Source: Gnetum montanum (taxonomy: Eukaryota > Streptophyta > Gnetopsida > Gnetales > Gnetaceae). Taken from it: DNA of 64,000 bases. The stretch spans positions 127,930 through 191,929 of the forward strand of contig MNCI01011145.1 in NCBI GenBank assembly GCA_015680685.1, given 5' to 3'. The notes under the pieces are model-generated. The model was not told the origin of the DNA and made no database searches. It saw nothing but the letters and a program-made list of their open reading frames with translations. Shown one piece after another: positions 48,739 through 60,700 of the stretch. The first letter of the stretch is position 1. Each line of letters begins with the position of its first letter. Made by a program: the position numbers and the translations under genes.

Positions 48739-49600
48739 TGATGAATCATTTTTTACATGAGCCTCGATATTGGATATTTGACATTGGGGTGGCTATGATA
48801 TCAGTACAAAATATCATAGCCCAAGATGTGATATTGGGTATGTGATAACGTGGAGTATATATAAATACAACCCTTGGGCACATGATTCAAGGGGAGTTTT
48901 TTTTAGTCAAGTAGCGAAATTCTTGCAGTTTGTTCATCTAAGAGTTAGAATATTTTCAAAGTGCCTGTAGCCAGAATTCTAAGTGTAATTGGATCTTTAT
49001 TCAAGCATTGATGTACCTGAACACACTATTGTGTTGGCAATAAAGATGAGCTCTTTGATTCATCCTTGCAGCACTTGAGACTTTCTTTCTTTATGCATTT
49101 ATACATTGTGATTTCATGTAGTTCACATTTAACGTTGTTCATTTAGCAATTAATTTTGATTAATTAAGAAATTAATTAAAATACACAAGCATGACCCCTT
49201 CAAACATACATGTGACACTTGGTAGCTTAGAAATAATTAGTGTTTGACAACCCGGTAATGTTTACATGAAGTTCAGGATGTGATCGGGAAGTGGGGATGG
49301 TTACTTGTGTTAGGCTAGATTAGATAATAGTTCACTTAGCATTTAATTACTCTCACTTTCATTATTATTTTAGGTGATCAAATTGATAAAACATAAAATG
49401 ATAAAAATCTTATGCCTCAGTCACACTTAACCATACACTTGCATTTCACAAGTGAGACTAGGAAGACAACAAATGAATAACACAAACTCACCATTTAGCT
49501 CTAGCATACTTGGTAATTAAAGTCTATGGAATTCAACCGAATCGCATGTGAACACCTGTGATTCATATGGTTGGGCATAGGGGTACCTTACCACTCATCA
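48739..49600 (+). repeat. 3' LTR of element B
   Basis: 862 bp, TGATGAATCATT to CCACTCATCA. U3 has CTATGATATCAGTAC and AATATCATAG palindromes (48760-48850), TATATATAAATAC near 48856, and R-like TTTATTCAAGCATTGATGTA with AATAAAG near 49000-49045. It matches the inner half of the element E LTRs. Confidence 0.85.
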
Positions 49601-51117
49601 ATGATGAAACCATGCCTAGCTTGTTCATGAGCTTGAACATATTCTTGCTTACTCAAAAAAATCAAAGATGCATTAGTAAAAATATTTTTAAAAAACTATT
49701 ATAAAGTTATAGGAATCAATTTATGAAATCCATTTATCCTAGGTATAAAGCAAAGATTTTTACCCCATCAAAAGTAATCTTGTTGTCAAAGTTCAAGGTC
49801 TACTATTAATTACATTAGTAAAATCAATTGAAAGAGTATTACAACATACCTTATCACAATAGGAACCAATCCTAAAAGATAAAATACATTTCTCTTATGT
49901 TTCTTGATAGTGCTCTTTGGAAAGCTAATGAACTTTATAGGACCTTGGATGAGGAAATTTGAATCAATGTAATCTTTGAATAAACTTCATAAAGATGATA
50001 TTTTCTTGAGCTCCACCATCATTGAGAATATAAATTCATTTCTCACTAGACAAACATCTAGCCTTAATTCCAACAAGCATTTTTCTATTAGAATCCTCAA
50101 TCATAGATGCATTAGATTTGCTTTAGTTTGTAAAGGCTAAATAGTTCTTCTCTGTGATTTGAAGTTCATTTCCTTTAGAGACTTTTAGCTTCTTTTATTA
50201 CCATTTTGTGTAGGAACACCTCTTCTAATTCTCTTATCATTTCCTACATGTGTGTTTGTAGGTTTTGGACTCTAGAGAGACATCTTAGTTGAGGTCTGGG
50301 ATGAACAAGGGATGTCTAGAGATGACAAGAGACATCTTACTATTTGGGTTGATGTCTCAAGTGAGACATCTTGTTTGTGCAAAAGATGTCTTAGGTGAAA
50401 CATCTCCCTAGAATTTGAGATGTCTCCACTAAGAATGGGATGTCTTGGGTAAGACATCTTGACAAACAAGGAGACATCTTGATCCCTAGAAGAGACATCT
50501 TGGAAAAATAGTAGATGTCTTTTCTAAGAGCTAGGTTGACATAGAGACATCTTCCCAAGATCAAAGATGACCTGTACAATTAGGGAAACTTTTGAAAATG
50601 TCCATCCTAATTTAAGAAACAATTGAAACAAGATGAAAAAAAATGTGGAAATAGCTAGGGAGAAGGCAAGAAGACTTCGAAAATATTTGAAGGTCATTTA
50701 ATTGGGGAGTAAACTTGCTTCATCATTTCTTATGACCCACTTTTTCATAATTGAAGCATTGGATTTTATCAATATATTTTCCCTTAGATCAATCCTTCTT
50801 GGAAGACTTGGTAAAATCCTCTTTCAATTTCTATTGTATATCTTCCTTGACATTCTTTTCATTTAATCCCTTTTCACTCTTAGGAGGTTTATAATCTCTA
50901 TCCTTTGAAGAATTTCTTAGACCACTTTTTGCATATCCTTACAACTTCTTCTTAGCCTTGAGAGATAACTCAAATATCTCATCTAAGTTTTGTGCTCCCT
51001 AAAATATAAGCTCATGTTGATATTTTCTCTTAAGGCCAGTTGTGAAATTTGAGGCTTGTTCTTACTTAGACCATTGCACCTTTTCTTGATGGAATACCTT
51101 GCAAAATTTCATGTAGT
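49601..51117 (-). pseudogene. gag and protease region of element H
   Basis: On the minus strand a gypsy gag tail (QEKVQWSK, NLDEIFELSLKAKKKL, then KDRDYKPPKSEKG) leads to a zinc knuckle remnant IQCFNYEKVGHKK near 50730-50765. Protease-like sequence lies near 49940-50200. The spacer before RT (IFLSKQEYVQAHEQARHGFI) follows at about 49601-49680. The GACATC array (50276-50551) interrupts it. It continues in sense with the H pol at 39490 once the LINE and B are removed, minus the first part of RT. Confidence 0.6.
50276..50551. repeat. Array of GACATC/GATGTC palindromic words
   Basis: Within about 276 bp there are eight GACATC words (one as AACATC) and six GATGTC words, mostly as AGACATCTT or AGATGTCT. 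These are reverse complements of each other, so the array is dense in potential dyads. It lies inside the gag/protease region of H. It has no obvious open frame of its own. Confidence 0.8.
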
Positions 51118-52153
51118 TGTAACAACCATACTGTAGATAGCCCTTATTCTTTGGTATGTTTATGATTTAAATCCTTAATGTCTTGTCTGCTAACCTATGT
51201 CTTATGCTTTATTAATCTTTTTCTTTTGTTGACTATGCTTTTGTAATTTGAGTTATGTGCCTTGCTTTTCTTTTTTCTCTAATTACCTTTTCTTTTAATA
51301 TATTTTGATGTTTTATTTAATTTTACTTTCTTTTTGGTATTTTAAATATCTTTATATTTTTATTATTTTTGGTTATTTTTTATTTAAAATATGTGAACTA
51401 ACCTCTTTTGTTGGAGTTTTAAGTTAGTAGGTATTAGCACATGGGGTACAACTTTAATTTGTGATATACTTTGTTTATGTTACCTTGTATTTTGGTAAAT
51501 TAAAATTTATATTAATATTTTTACTTTTAAATTTATTTTTAGCTTATCTTTTAGAGGGTCTTGAGTTAGCCCCTTCATTAGTTATATTTTTGACCTTAGG
51601 GTTTGTTATTACTTTGGGCTTAGACATTGCTATTATCTAAACCTTAGAGGTATCCATTAGATTGGTGTTGGGCACTAGCCCATGTTAGAATATTATTTTT
51701 ATTTATTTTTAGAAACTAGTTTTCTTTTTATTTTTAGTTTTTCCCAAGATTACCCTTTCTTCCCAACCATGCCATACCATTGCATGCATAAATACCTGGC
51801 AACCATTCCATGAAAGAGTATCCAATTACAAACTGACATCTAGGAGATAGAACCAGAGTGGGAGATCTCAACAATTTGGAAAAAAACTAGATCTAGATCT
51901 ACACTATCAACTGGGACCCTAGTAAAACCTTAGTTTTAGATCTTATATTACGTTTTTCATAGATCCCTTCATTGACTAGTAGTTTTATATTTGATTAATT
52001 TATTAATATTTTTTGAGTTTTGATATATTTTTGAGATTTATTATCATCCATGAGACATTAGTCAATGTTTTGATCTTGTTTTCATTCCACAAAATTTTTG
52101 AGTTGCAGAAGTAGGGCTTTGAATCATAATTCACACTTTTTACCCCTGAAACA
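51118..52153. repeat. Direct repeat I, left copy (LTR-like)
   Basis: It begins TGTAACAACCATAC and aligns from its first bases with 52617 onward (GGTATGTTTATGATTT against GGTATGTTTGTGATTT), through AGCACATGGGGTA, CTATGCTTTTGACCTTAG and GACATCTAGGAGATAGA to GTCAATGTTTTGA. A TG...CA form is possible if it ends at 52153. It cuts the gag of H at its left edge. Orientation and family are unknown. Confidence 0.6.
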
Positions 52154-52616
52154 ATGTTGGACGATGATGGCCTAGAAGACAAAGTTGCTTAACTCACCAA
52201 TGTAGACCTCAAGTTGCCCTTCTTGGTTCATTATGAGCTTTGTTGCAAGCCATGATGTAGCTCACAATGAATTTTAATGTCATGCTTGGATAACTTGAAA
52301 AAAACAAGCAACTTTTGTAAGATGACTTCCAACCTCTAGGTAATAAAAAATTGAGAAAATAGTGAAAATGTAGCTTCTAGGGCTTCTCAAAATCCTTGAA
52401 AGTCTAAAAAGAACAACCGATGATGTTTTTAGGATTATATCAACCTAGAATAGCCTCTAGAATCTGAGAATCCCTTTTTAGCATTTTTCTCCAATTTTTA
52501 ATTAATCATTACAATCTATATTTTTAGTCTTAGTTGTTTGGTCATCTCAACATCTTAGCTTAACAACAACTTTCTTAACTTAGAGCTCTCCTTGGCTTTG
52601 TTAAGCGATTTGGACA
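52154..52616. other. Spacer between the direct repeats
   Basis: 463 bp with no recognisable gene and no clear primer site or polypurine tract. If the repeats are LTRs this would be the interior of a very small non-autonomous element. Confidence 0.4.
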
Positions 52617-53780
52617 TGTAACTCCCATGCCTTAGATACCCCTTACCACTTGGTATGTTTGTGATTTGAATCCTTGATGTCTTATTTGCTATCCTATGTC
52701 TATGCTTATTGATCCCTTTTCTTATGTTAGCTATGCTTTTGTGATTTGAGATATGTATTTGAATATGTCCTTTTTAATGACCTTTTACTTTTTAATATTC
52801 TAAGTTTTATTTCCTTTTGATCCATCTTTAATTTTATTTTATTTCAATGATTTTTCATGTTATAAGTATTTTTAGTATTTTATATTTCTAGTATTTTTGG
52901 ATTTTTCTTTTAATTTAGCACATGCACACTAATCTCTTTTGTTGTAGTTTTTAGCTAGTAGGCCTCAGGCAGTGGAAGGGTCATTAGCACATGGGGTATT
53001 ACTTTGGTTTGGTATGCTTTGTTTGGAGAATTTATATTTTTGATAAAATTATATTTATTTTTATATTTTCTTAATTTTTAATTTATTTTATTCTTATGAT
53101 TTTAGAGAGTCTCATGTTAGCCTTTTCGTTAGCTATGCTTTTGACCTTAGACCTTGTTATTAGTTTAGGCCTAGATATAGCTATCATCATGGGGTTAGAC
53201 ATAGTTATTAACTTGCTCATAGAAGATGCCCCTATGATCTACTCTAGCTACTAGCTCATGTGATTTTAAAATAATTTTAGAATTAGATAGCCCTTTTTAA
53301 TTTAGTTTTACCATGAGAGCTCCACTTTGCCCAAAGCTATCAAAAAATTACAAGAAAATATACCTAGCAACTATTTCATGAGAGATGAACTAATTGCATA
53401 ACTAACATCTAGGAGATAGAGCTAGAGAAGGAGACTTTGCCATATTAGCTAGCAGCTAGCTAGATCTAGCTCTACAGTTAACCAACTATGTGTTGTCAAC
53501 CTAAGAGTTGTGGTAAGCCATATTTCTAAATCTCTTTTTAGATCTTGCTTAGATCCCATTATTGATTTTTTGTGTTGCTTAAGATTTATAGCCAATTTTG
53601 GAGATTTGTTGTTTTGCTCCTTTGGCTTTTCGTATTTTGCTTGTGTAAATTCTCAAATCTATTAATTTAATTTATTGTTTTAAAATTTACCTATTCCTAA
53701 GATTTTATTTCATATAAGGAAATTTAGTCAATGTTTTGACCACTTTTGACATCATTTTCCTCATTTCGGTTCTTGTAACA
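52617..53780. repeat. Direct repeat I, right copy (LTR-like)
   Basis: It begins TGTAACTCCCATGCC, 1499 bp after the left copy, with similarity persisting to about 53740. It appears longer than the left copy because of small insertions. Its right edge runs into the 100-bp tandem repeat. Confidence 0.6.
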
Positions 53781-54330
53781 ATATTCTTTTAACTGTTTTG
53801 CATATTTTTAAAATTTATTTGGACTTTAGTCATTATTAGTTTTTGATAGTTGTGTTGGTCCTTGTTTCTAGCAACAATATTTTTTTAATCATTTTGCATT
53901 TTTTGTAATTTATTTAAAATTTAATCTTTCATCGTTATTAGCTTTTGAGAGTTTTTTAGTCATGTTTTTTGTAACAACATTTCTTTTATCATTTTTCATA
54001 TTTTGTAATTTATTTGGAATTTGATCTTATGTGATTATTAGCTTTTGAGAGTCTTTTGATCTCTATTTTTTGTAACAATCTATTTTTTATTATTGTACAT
54101 ATTTTTGTAATTTATTAAAATTTGATCTTTAGCCATTATTAGATTTTGATAGTTGTTTGAACCCTATTTTTAGTAATAATCTTCTCTTCATATATTTGCA
54201 TTTTTTTGTAATTTGAGTTTCAACCTTTAATAACTTTTGATAAATTTTTTATCTCTATTCTTGGCAATAATCTTCTATTTAAGATTTTGCATTTTTTGAC
54301 ATTTTTCCTTTATCACTCATCTTTTGGTCA
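53770..54330. repeat. Degenerate tandem repeat, unit about 100 bp, about six copies
   Basis: The phrase GTAACAAT or a variant recurs at about 53776, 53874, 53972, 54073, 54173 and 54265. Each time it is followed by a T-rich stretch, TTTGCAT or similar, TGTAATTTATT and ATTATTAGCTTTTGA. No gene is seen, and nothing else is recognised up to 54507. Confidence 0.75.
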
Positions 54331-54507
54331 TAGATTGCTAGTAATTTTTAAACAATTTTTGGACATTCATATGAACTCATATTTTTGGTTTTGGCATCAT
54401 TTTAGACATAGTAGATCTTCCATTTGACAACAACTATTAGTTTTTTGGTCTCAAATCTTCTATCTTGAAGATTGATCTTTTGGCAAATTCACCTTACATA
54501 ATATGTT

Positions 54508-55431
54508 TGATAAAATATGAGTTTTAGACTCATTGTTATTTTAACACACTAATAAATCGTATTTTTCATAGAAGTGATATCGAATCTACGATATTGTATG
54601 AACGATATTGTAGCACATGCTACATCATCATATATACAATATCTTAGAATGTGTGCCCACTTATAAATATAGCACTTAGAAGCATGGTCCAACACATAAT
54701 TCATTCAACCCTTACCAAAACTCTGTTAGTTTTTTTTCGTGCACTTAAACTTAGTAGTTAGAAGTGTGAAAGTCTACAGTGTAGTGTGTCTTAGTGCACA
54801 AAATCTTTATTCGAATATTTGATACTTGGGCACAAGTGTGACCAACAATAAAGATCGAGCTATTTCATACTATTACAACATTCTCTTAGATTTACTGCTT
54901 ACACTTAGAATAATTTTCTTACTATTTTCTAGCTTAATGATTTACTTTTCCAAAGCACTTTACTTTTACATGTTCATATTAAGTGGAATGGATATAACTG
55001 AGTTCAAGCATAAAGTGTGATCATTTGGTAACCCAGTAGTATTATCGCTTGGTACATCCAATAGTAAAATACTCGATAATCCTAGTAATGATTACATAAG
55101 TCCAAGACATGTATGGAAAATCAAAAATGGATATCCATCACCTTATGTTAGAATAGATTCATTTACTTATTTTACTTTGAATTAGAAATCATTTCCATTT
55201 CACTAGGTTTGCTAGGAGTAATAATGACAATACAACATCACTTATCTTATACCTCAAGCTAATCTAAACCATACAATTAGATTTTACTAGCTCCATGTGG
55301 AAAAACAATGGTCATGGACATAAATTAATTGCTAGCATATTCACATTATCTCATCTATGGATTATGATTGAGTCACGCGAGGATACTCGTGACTTGTATC
55401 CTTGGGTATTGGATTGCTCCATTGCTCATCA
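54508..55431 (+). repeat. 5' LTR of element C
   Basis: 924 bp, TGATAAAATATG to TTGCTCATCA. U3 contains GTGATATCGAATC, ACGATATTGT (twice) and CAATATC (54571-54650). TATAAATA is at 54662-54669, and R-like TTTATTCGAATATT with AATAAAG near 54800-54855. The start was chosen by analogy with the start of the LTR of F. Confidence 0.8.
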
Positions 55432-55453
55432 TTGGCACTGTTGTCAAGGATGT
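55432..55453 (+). other. Primer binding site of element C
   Basis: TTGGCACTGTTGTCAAGGATG directly follows the LTR and is the closest match here to the tRNA-Asp-type primer site. Confidence 0.8.
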
Positions 55454-55563
55454 ATCAATGTATGCTGAGTAATTGATTTCACAAAGTTCATTGTATCATA
55501 ACTCAAAGTTAAAAATTCATAACTTGTTAAACATTTTAAACAACTAAGCACACTTAACCCAAA

Positions 55564-57790
55564 ATGTCTGAAAAACACAACATGACTTCAATCAAAGACA
55601 AATCACCACCTTCCAAAGAAGAAAAAAGAGGCAATGATAGAATAAGTAGTGAAGAAGATTGGAGTGTTCCAATGCAAGCAAGGATTTCATATGCTCATCA
55701 TGATCCTTACTATCCTGACTTCACTCTCATCTTTTACTAGGACAAGCAAATAAGGTGGAGAGATCTTAAGGGTAACATTGTTCTACCACCATAACATTTA
55801 GCACCTATCATGCTATAGATAGCTCCAAGTGGGATGTACCTAAGTGATGCACTTGATGAGTTTCATGTGACTAAACACATGAAAAGGTCCTATGAATCCA
55901 CAAAAGATCAATCAAGGAGAGATATGGCCATGGAAATCAAACATGAGTAAAGTAAAGGAAAGAAGGTCAATCCTCCTATTATCTTAGAAGAACTTGATGG
56001 AGAGGAGTTCATTGCTGAACAACTCCATAAAAATCATGAAGTTCATTCTCAAACACCTATCATCTGATTGGAGGAACCTATCAAAGTTCAACTGCATTCC
56101 ACCCAAGCAAAGACACCTAAGAGGGAGGCAACTGACTTAAAGTATAATTAGGACTTAAGGCCAAAAGTTTCTATAGGATCTCATAGAGAAGAATACCAGA
56201 GTCATGAAAGGAGGATAAGCTAGCACTGTTCTTCTACTATCTCATCCTCATCCTCACAATCATTATTAAACTTTTAAAGTAGAAGATCAAGGAACCAAGG
56301 CCATGACAAGGAGAGAAGAAGGACTCATGATCACCATGACTATTGCCCAAGGCATTCAGATGAGGAAGATGAAGACTATGAATAAAGAAGACAAAGGGAT
56401 AGGAGAGAAGACCGCTAAAGGCATGAGCACCAAAGGTGGTACCACTACAACAAAGCCAATGAACCTAATTATGATGATGAACCCCTACTGGCTACTCGAA
56501 GCATGATAAACATCATAAAAGCTATTTATATTCCAACCAGGCATGTTGGGGATAACTGTATCAAATAGCTAGATATGAATAACATGGTTATATTTGAGGG
56601 TGAGTATAATGTTGATTCTTAACACCACCTTCAAGCATTCCATGATGCCTATGCCTTGCAAAATATTAAAAGCGATTGGCAAAAACTAAAGTTGTTTTCA
56701 CATGCTCTCATGAAAGAAGCTAAGAGTTGGTACAAATCCCTTGAACCTAGATCAATTAGACGATGGAGTATCATGTTGGAGATTTTAAATGAAAAATACC
56801 AAACTTATTCCTAGGTGTCCAACTTAAGAAAACAAATCCAAGGATGGAAGCAAGGGACCCATAAATCCCTTGATGCTGCAATGGGTAGGTATTATTCACT
56901 ACTGCATAGATGCCCAAATCATGGATTCTCTTAATAGAAATACCAAAGACACCTCATCGATGGGATACATAACAAAACTAGAGTGACTCTTTGGGTTTAT
57001 GCCCAAGGTAGATTGTTTGAAATATGTGCCCATTAAATACAAAGATTAATTGACCAAGTGGTGAAAGAGGAAGGAGAGTTAAGGAAAAGAGAATCAACAG
57101 AAGAATATAATAGAGATCCATCTATTAAGAAGAGGTACACACAAGAAGAAGAAACCTTAGACTAGGTAATTTTAAATAAGACTCTACCTATCCAAAAATC
57201 TGTTATTGACATAGCATCATAGATAGAGAAGATGTGGGATTTAGTTGATGAGAAAGTTACAACTTTGAAGATTATGAAAGAATTAACAAAGAAAGCCTTT
57301 GGAAAAGGCAAGGACAAGAAAAAGGAAAGAGACTTTGGATGAAAAGGTAAAGTGGCCTCAATGGTTGAGTGTTCAGACATAAGATTCGAAGATGAGGAGG
57401 GTTGTGTTGTAAGCCAATATGAACATTCCAAGGGATGTTGTCCTGTAATCGAACATTTGCAAGAAATAGGGGCATATGCGCTTAACCCTAGGTTTGTTAG
57501 GAAAAAAATGCCTAAACAATTATCTTACTCTCAAGGTAATTACCAATAGAACCTCCAAACGATGTACTATCCAGGTGAAGCCTACCCACAACAATAAGAG
57601 TAGTATCATCAATAGTGGTAAGAACCCCAATCGTGGGTTATGCCACCACCACACCAATAGTATTCATATTAGTAGATAGATCCATATGGATACTACATAC
57701 AATGTTCAATTTCTTCTAATAAAGTAGTTGTTCAATCTCCATAATACCATCCTAATGAGTACCATAGACCAACACCACCAAGGATAAATT
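55564..57790 (+). pseudogene. gag of element C
   Basis: It starts at ATG 55564 (MSEKHNMTSIKDKSPPSKEE). The N-terminal domain includes EEDWSVPMQARISYAHHD, similar in position to EDWSIQPEVGVSYKH in A. A charged Arg/His/Asp/Glu region follows (about 56240-56450). The core is at 56480-57060 (YDDEPLLATRSM, NNMVIFEGEYNVDS, LKLFSHALMKEAKSWYKSLE, LRKQIQGWKQGTHKSLD). The knuckle region 57352-57549 reads CVVSQYEHSKGCC, with the second Cys now Ser, followed by a Tyr/Pro/Gln-rich tail. Stops are mostly TAG/TAA at Gln-like sites. Confidence 0.8.
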
Positions 57791-60700
57791 AAACTCGTAC
57801 ATGCATCCATTTGCAACTAGTTTTTCCAATCAACATCCAAATCCTCTACTACCAATGCCACCTCCAATCATGTAGGGGAAAATTTCATCACAACTATAAT
57901 AGAAAATTACAACAAGGATCATTCATACACAAAAGGGCATGAGCCATAATCTAGGAAATGATTGTTCTTCCGAATGAGTTTCAAGAAGGTTTGAAGGATG
58001 GGGATCACATCCACTTCCACCACATTCATATCTAGTCCTCATAAGAATGACAAACTTTCCTCTTCGTTGAATGCTAATGTAATCACTTTCATGCTCACAC
58101 AAATAGTTACTTATTAGATAAATGCAACCCTTCCTCATAAGTGAACAGATCCAAGAAGTTCCTTAGTTTACCTTCAAGTAGTAGGGTAGAAACCATGCAA
58201 GGCTCTACTTGATTTTAGGTCAGGGATAAACATGATCTCACAAGACATGTATTAGGCTTGGAATCTTCCACCATTAAAGAAAAGTAACATTTGGTTAGAG
58301 CTTGCAGACCATTCAATCACAGTTCCACTTGGACAAATGGATGATGTGATAACAACTATCAATGGTTGATCCTACCTTGTATATTTTCTAGTGATTCATG
58401 TAGGTAGAAATAAGGGAGAATTCCCAACCATCATGGGAAGAGCTTAGCTTAGCATGATCGATGTTAAGCTTGGTATTTGCAACTTATCCTTGGAAATTTC
58501 CAAGGAAGATGAAGCTGGCATTATAGAGAGATGTAGAGTTCCATGTATCATAGATAATGATAATGGATGCAATTGTGTGTAGAGGATACGGGCCATTAAA
58601 CAAAAAGATACCAAGGTATGCAACAAATGTATTGAAGAAATATGTGTGTAGAAATGTCTATATGCAATAGCCACACAACAAGAAGGCACCCAATGACTAA
58701 TCATAGATGAAGAAACTTAAGCTAACAAGTACATGGAACCAATAGAGTAGATTGTTAGTGCCTACATAGAAGAGATAGATAAGTTGGAGCAGATAAGAAA
58801 AAGGCATTCCTATCCAAGAATCAGTCAAGAAGAAGAAACAGACTGGGGACAACTAGAGATTATAGACACTATGGAGCTAGAACTATTAGAGTTAAAGGCC
58901 CTACTGGAAACATTAGAATATGCTTTCTTAAACAACAAAAAGCTTATAATAATCAATGTTAACTTAAAATAAGAATAAAAAGACAAGTTACTGGAAGTTG
59001 TTAACAAGTGGCCTATTGCATTTTTGTGGTCTTATGATGAGATTACGGGGATTGATCCAAGAATTTATCAACATCGAATATACACTAATCCAAGAGTATA
59101 ACCATATCACCAACCCTAGAGAAGGCTTAATCCAAAACTAAAAGAAGTAGTTAATCAAGAATTGGAGAAATTACTAAAGGTAGGATTCATCTATCCTATT
59201 GTAGATTTTGAATGCATTAGTCCTATGACATTCGACTTTCAATTGTTGAATTCTACAACATTCAAGGATTAATTCCCTTTTTCATTTGTTGATAAGGTCC
59301 TAGATACTATTTTAGGATATGAGTACTATAGTTTCTTGGATGGGTATAGCAGATATAGTTAGATTTGCATTACACCTGAAGACTAGGAGAAAACAATGTT
59401 CACCAATCCATGGGGAGCATTCACCTACAAATAGATGTCATTTGGTCTTTGCAATGCACCTACTACCTTTCAAAGACTTGTGTTTAGTATCTTTCAAAAT
59501 AAAATCAAAAATGGCATTAAGGTATTCATGGATGATTTTTCAACTTACAAGCTAGACTTTAAACAAGAATTGGATTAGTTAGAGTAGGTATTGAAGAGAT
59601 GTGTGGAAACCAATCTTAAGCTCAATTGCCAGAAGAGCCATCTCATGGTCCAAGATGGCATAGTATTGGGACACAAAATCTCTTAAAAGGATATTATTGA
59701 AGTAGATACTGATAAAATTTGAGTCATAAAAAAAATTACCCAAAGGCCATAAACACCAAAAGATGTCAAATCATTTTTCAGCCACACTGGATACTATCAA
59801 AAATTTCTCAAAAATTCCAAAACTACTAGTGAAACTTACCAAGAATGATGTGTCCTTTGAATGGATAGAGTCCTAAAAAAAGACATTTGAAACTCTAAAG
59901 TAGAAACTAATTGAGACACCAATCCTTCAAGTTTTATATTGGTCAAGGCCTTTTCACATCATGGTCGATGCTTCCAATTACATGCTCTGGATTGGTCAAA
60001 GCCTTTTCACATCATGACTGATTCATCCAATTATGTGCTTGGTGTCGTACTAACCTAGCTAAATGATCAAAAGAGACCATAGTATATACATTGTGCTAAT
60101 AGAAGCATCACTAAAGCACAACTAAACTACACCACAATAAAAAAAGGAGCTAATGGTCATGGTGTTCATGCTAGAAACATTTTGCAATTATGTGCTTGGG
60201 TATCATATATATGTCCATACTGATCACAGTGCCATCTAATTTCTTATGAATAAACCAACAATTAGTTCTAGGCTGATTAGATGGCTCGTTACCTTAAAAG
60301 ATTTTAACATTATGATGATCAATAAAAAAAATAGAAAATGTGGTAGCCATTCATCTATCAAGACTAAGATGGGATACCTAGGATAAAGTAGAACCCTTGT
60401 TTGACTAGTTCCTTGATGAGAACCTATTTACCAAAATAGTAAAGGTCATGAATCCAACAAGGAAGTCATGTATAGTAGAATATTTGACCTATCTATCAAC
60501 ACAAGAGCTTCATCCTAACTGAAGTAAGAAACAAAGAGATCAATTCCTTCATAGAGCCAAAAGGTATATGGAGATCAATGGCAATTTGTACAAGATTTGT
60601 GCAGATGGGATAGCCAAATGGTGTGTGCCAAAGTATGACCAACAGAGAGTCTTATAGAATGGCCATGAAGGTCCTTATGGTGGCCACTATACAGGATGTA

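Larger units (their letters stand above)
40906..49600 (+). mobile_element. Element B: gag-pol retrotransposon, 5'-truncated
   Basis: It lacks its 5' LTR, primer site and gag start. Gag, pol, linker, polypurine tract and 3' LTR follow in order. ORF2 and P2 are not present between pol and the 3' LTR. It belongs to the same family as D and C by gag, RT, linker and LTR-end similarity. Its right flank (49601 onward) is the gag/protease half of element H. Confidence 0.85.

Noticed and set aside
53770-54330. CRISPR-like array
   Set aside because: Units are contiguous, degenerate and about 100 bp, with no repeat-spacer alternation. This is plant nuclear DNA and the array is a minisatellite.
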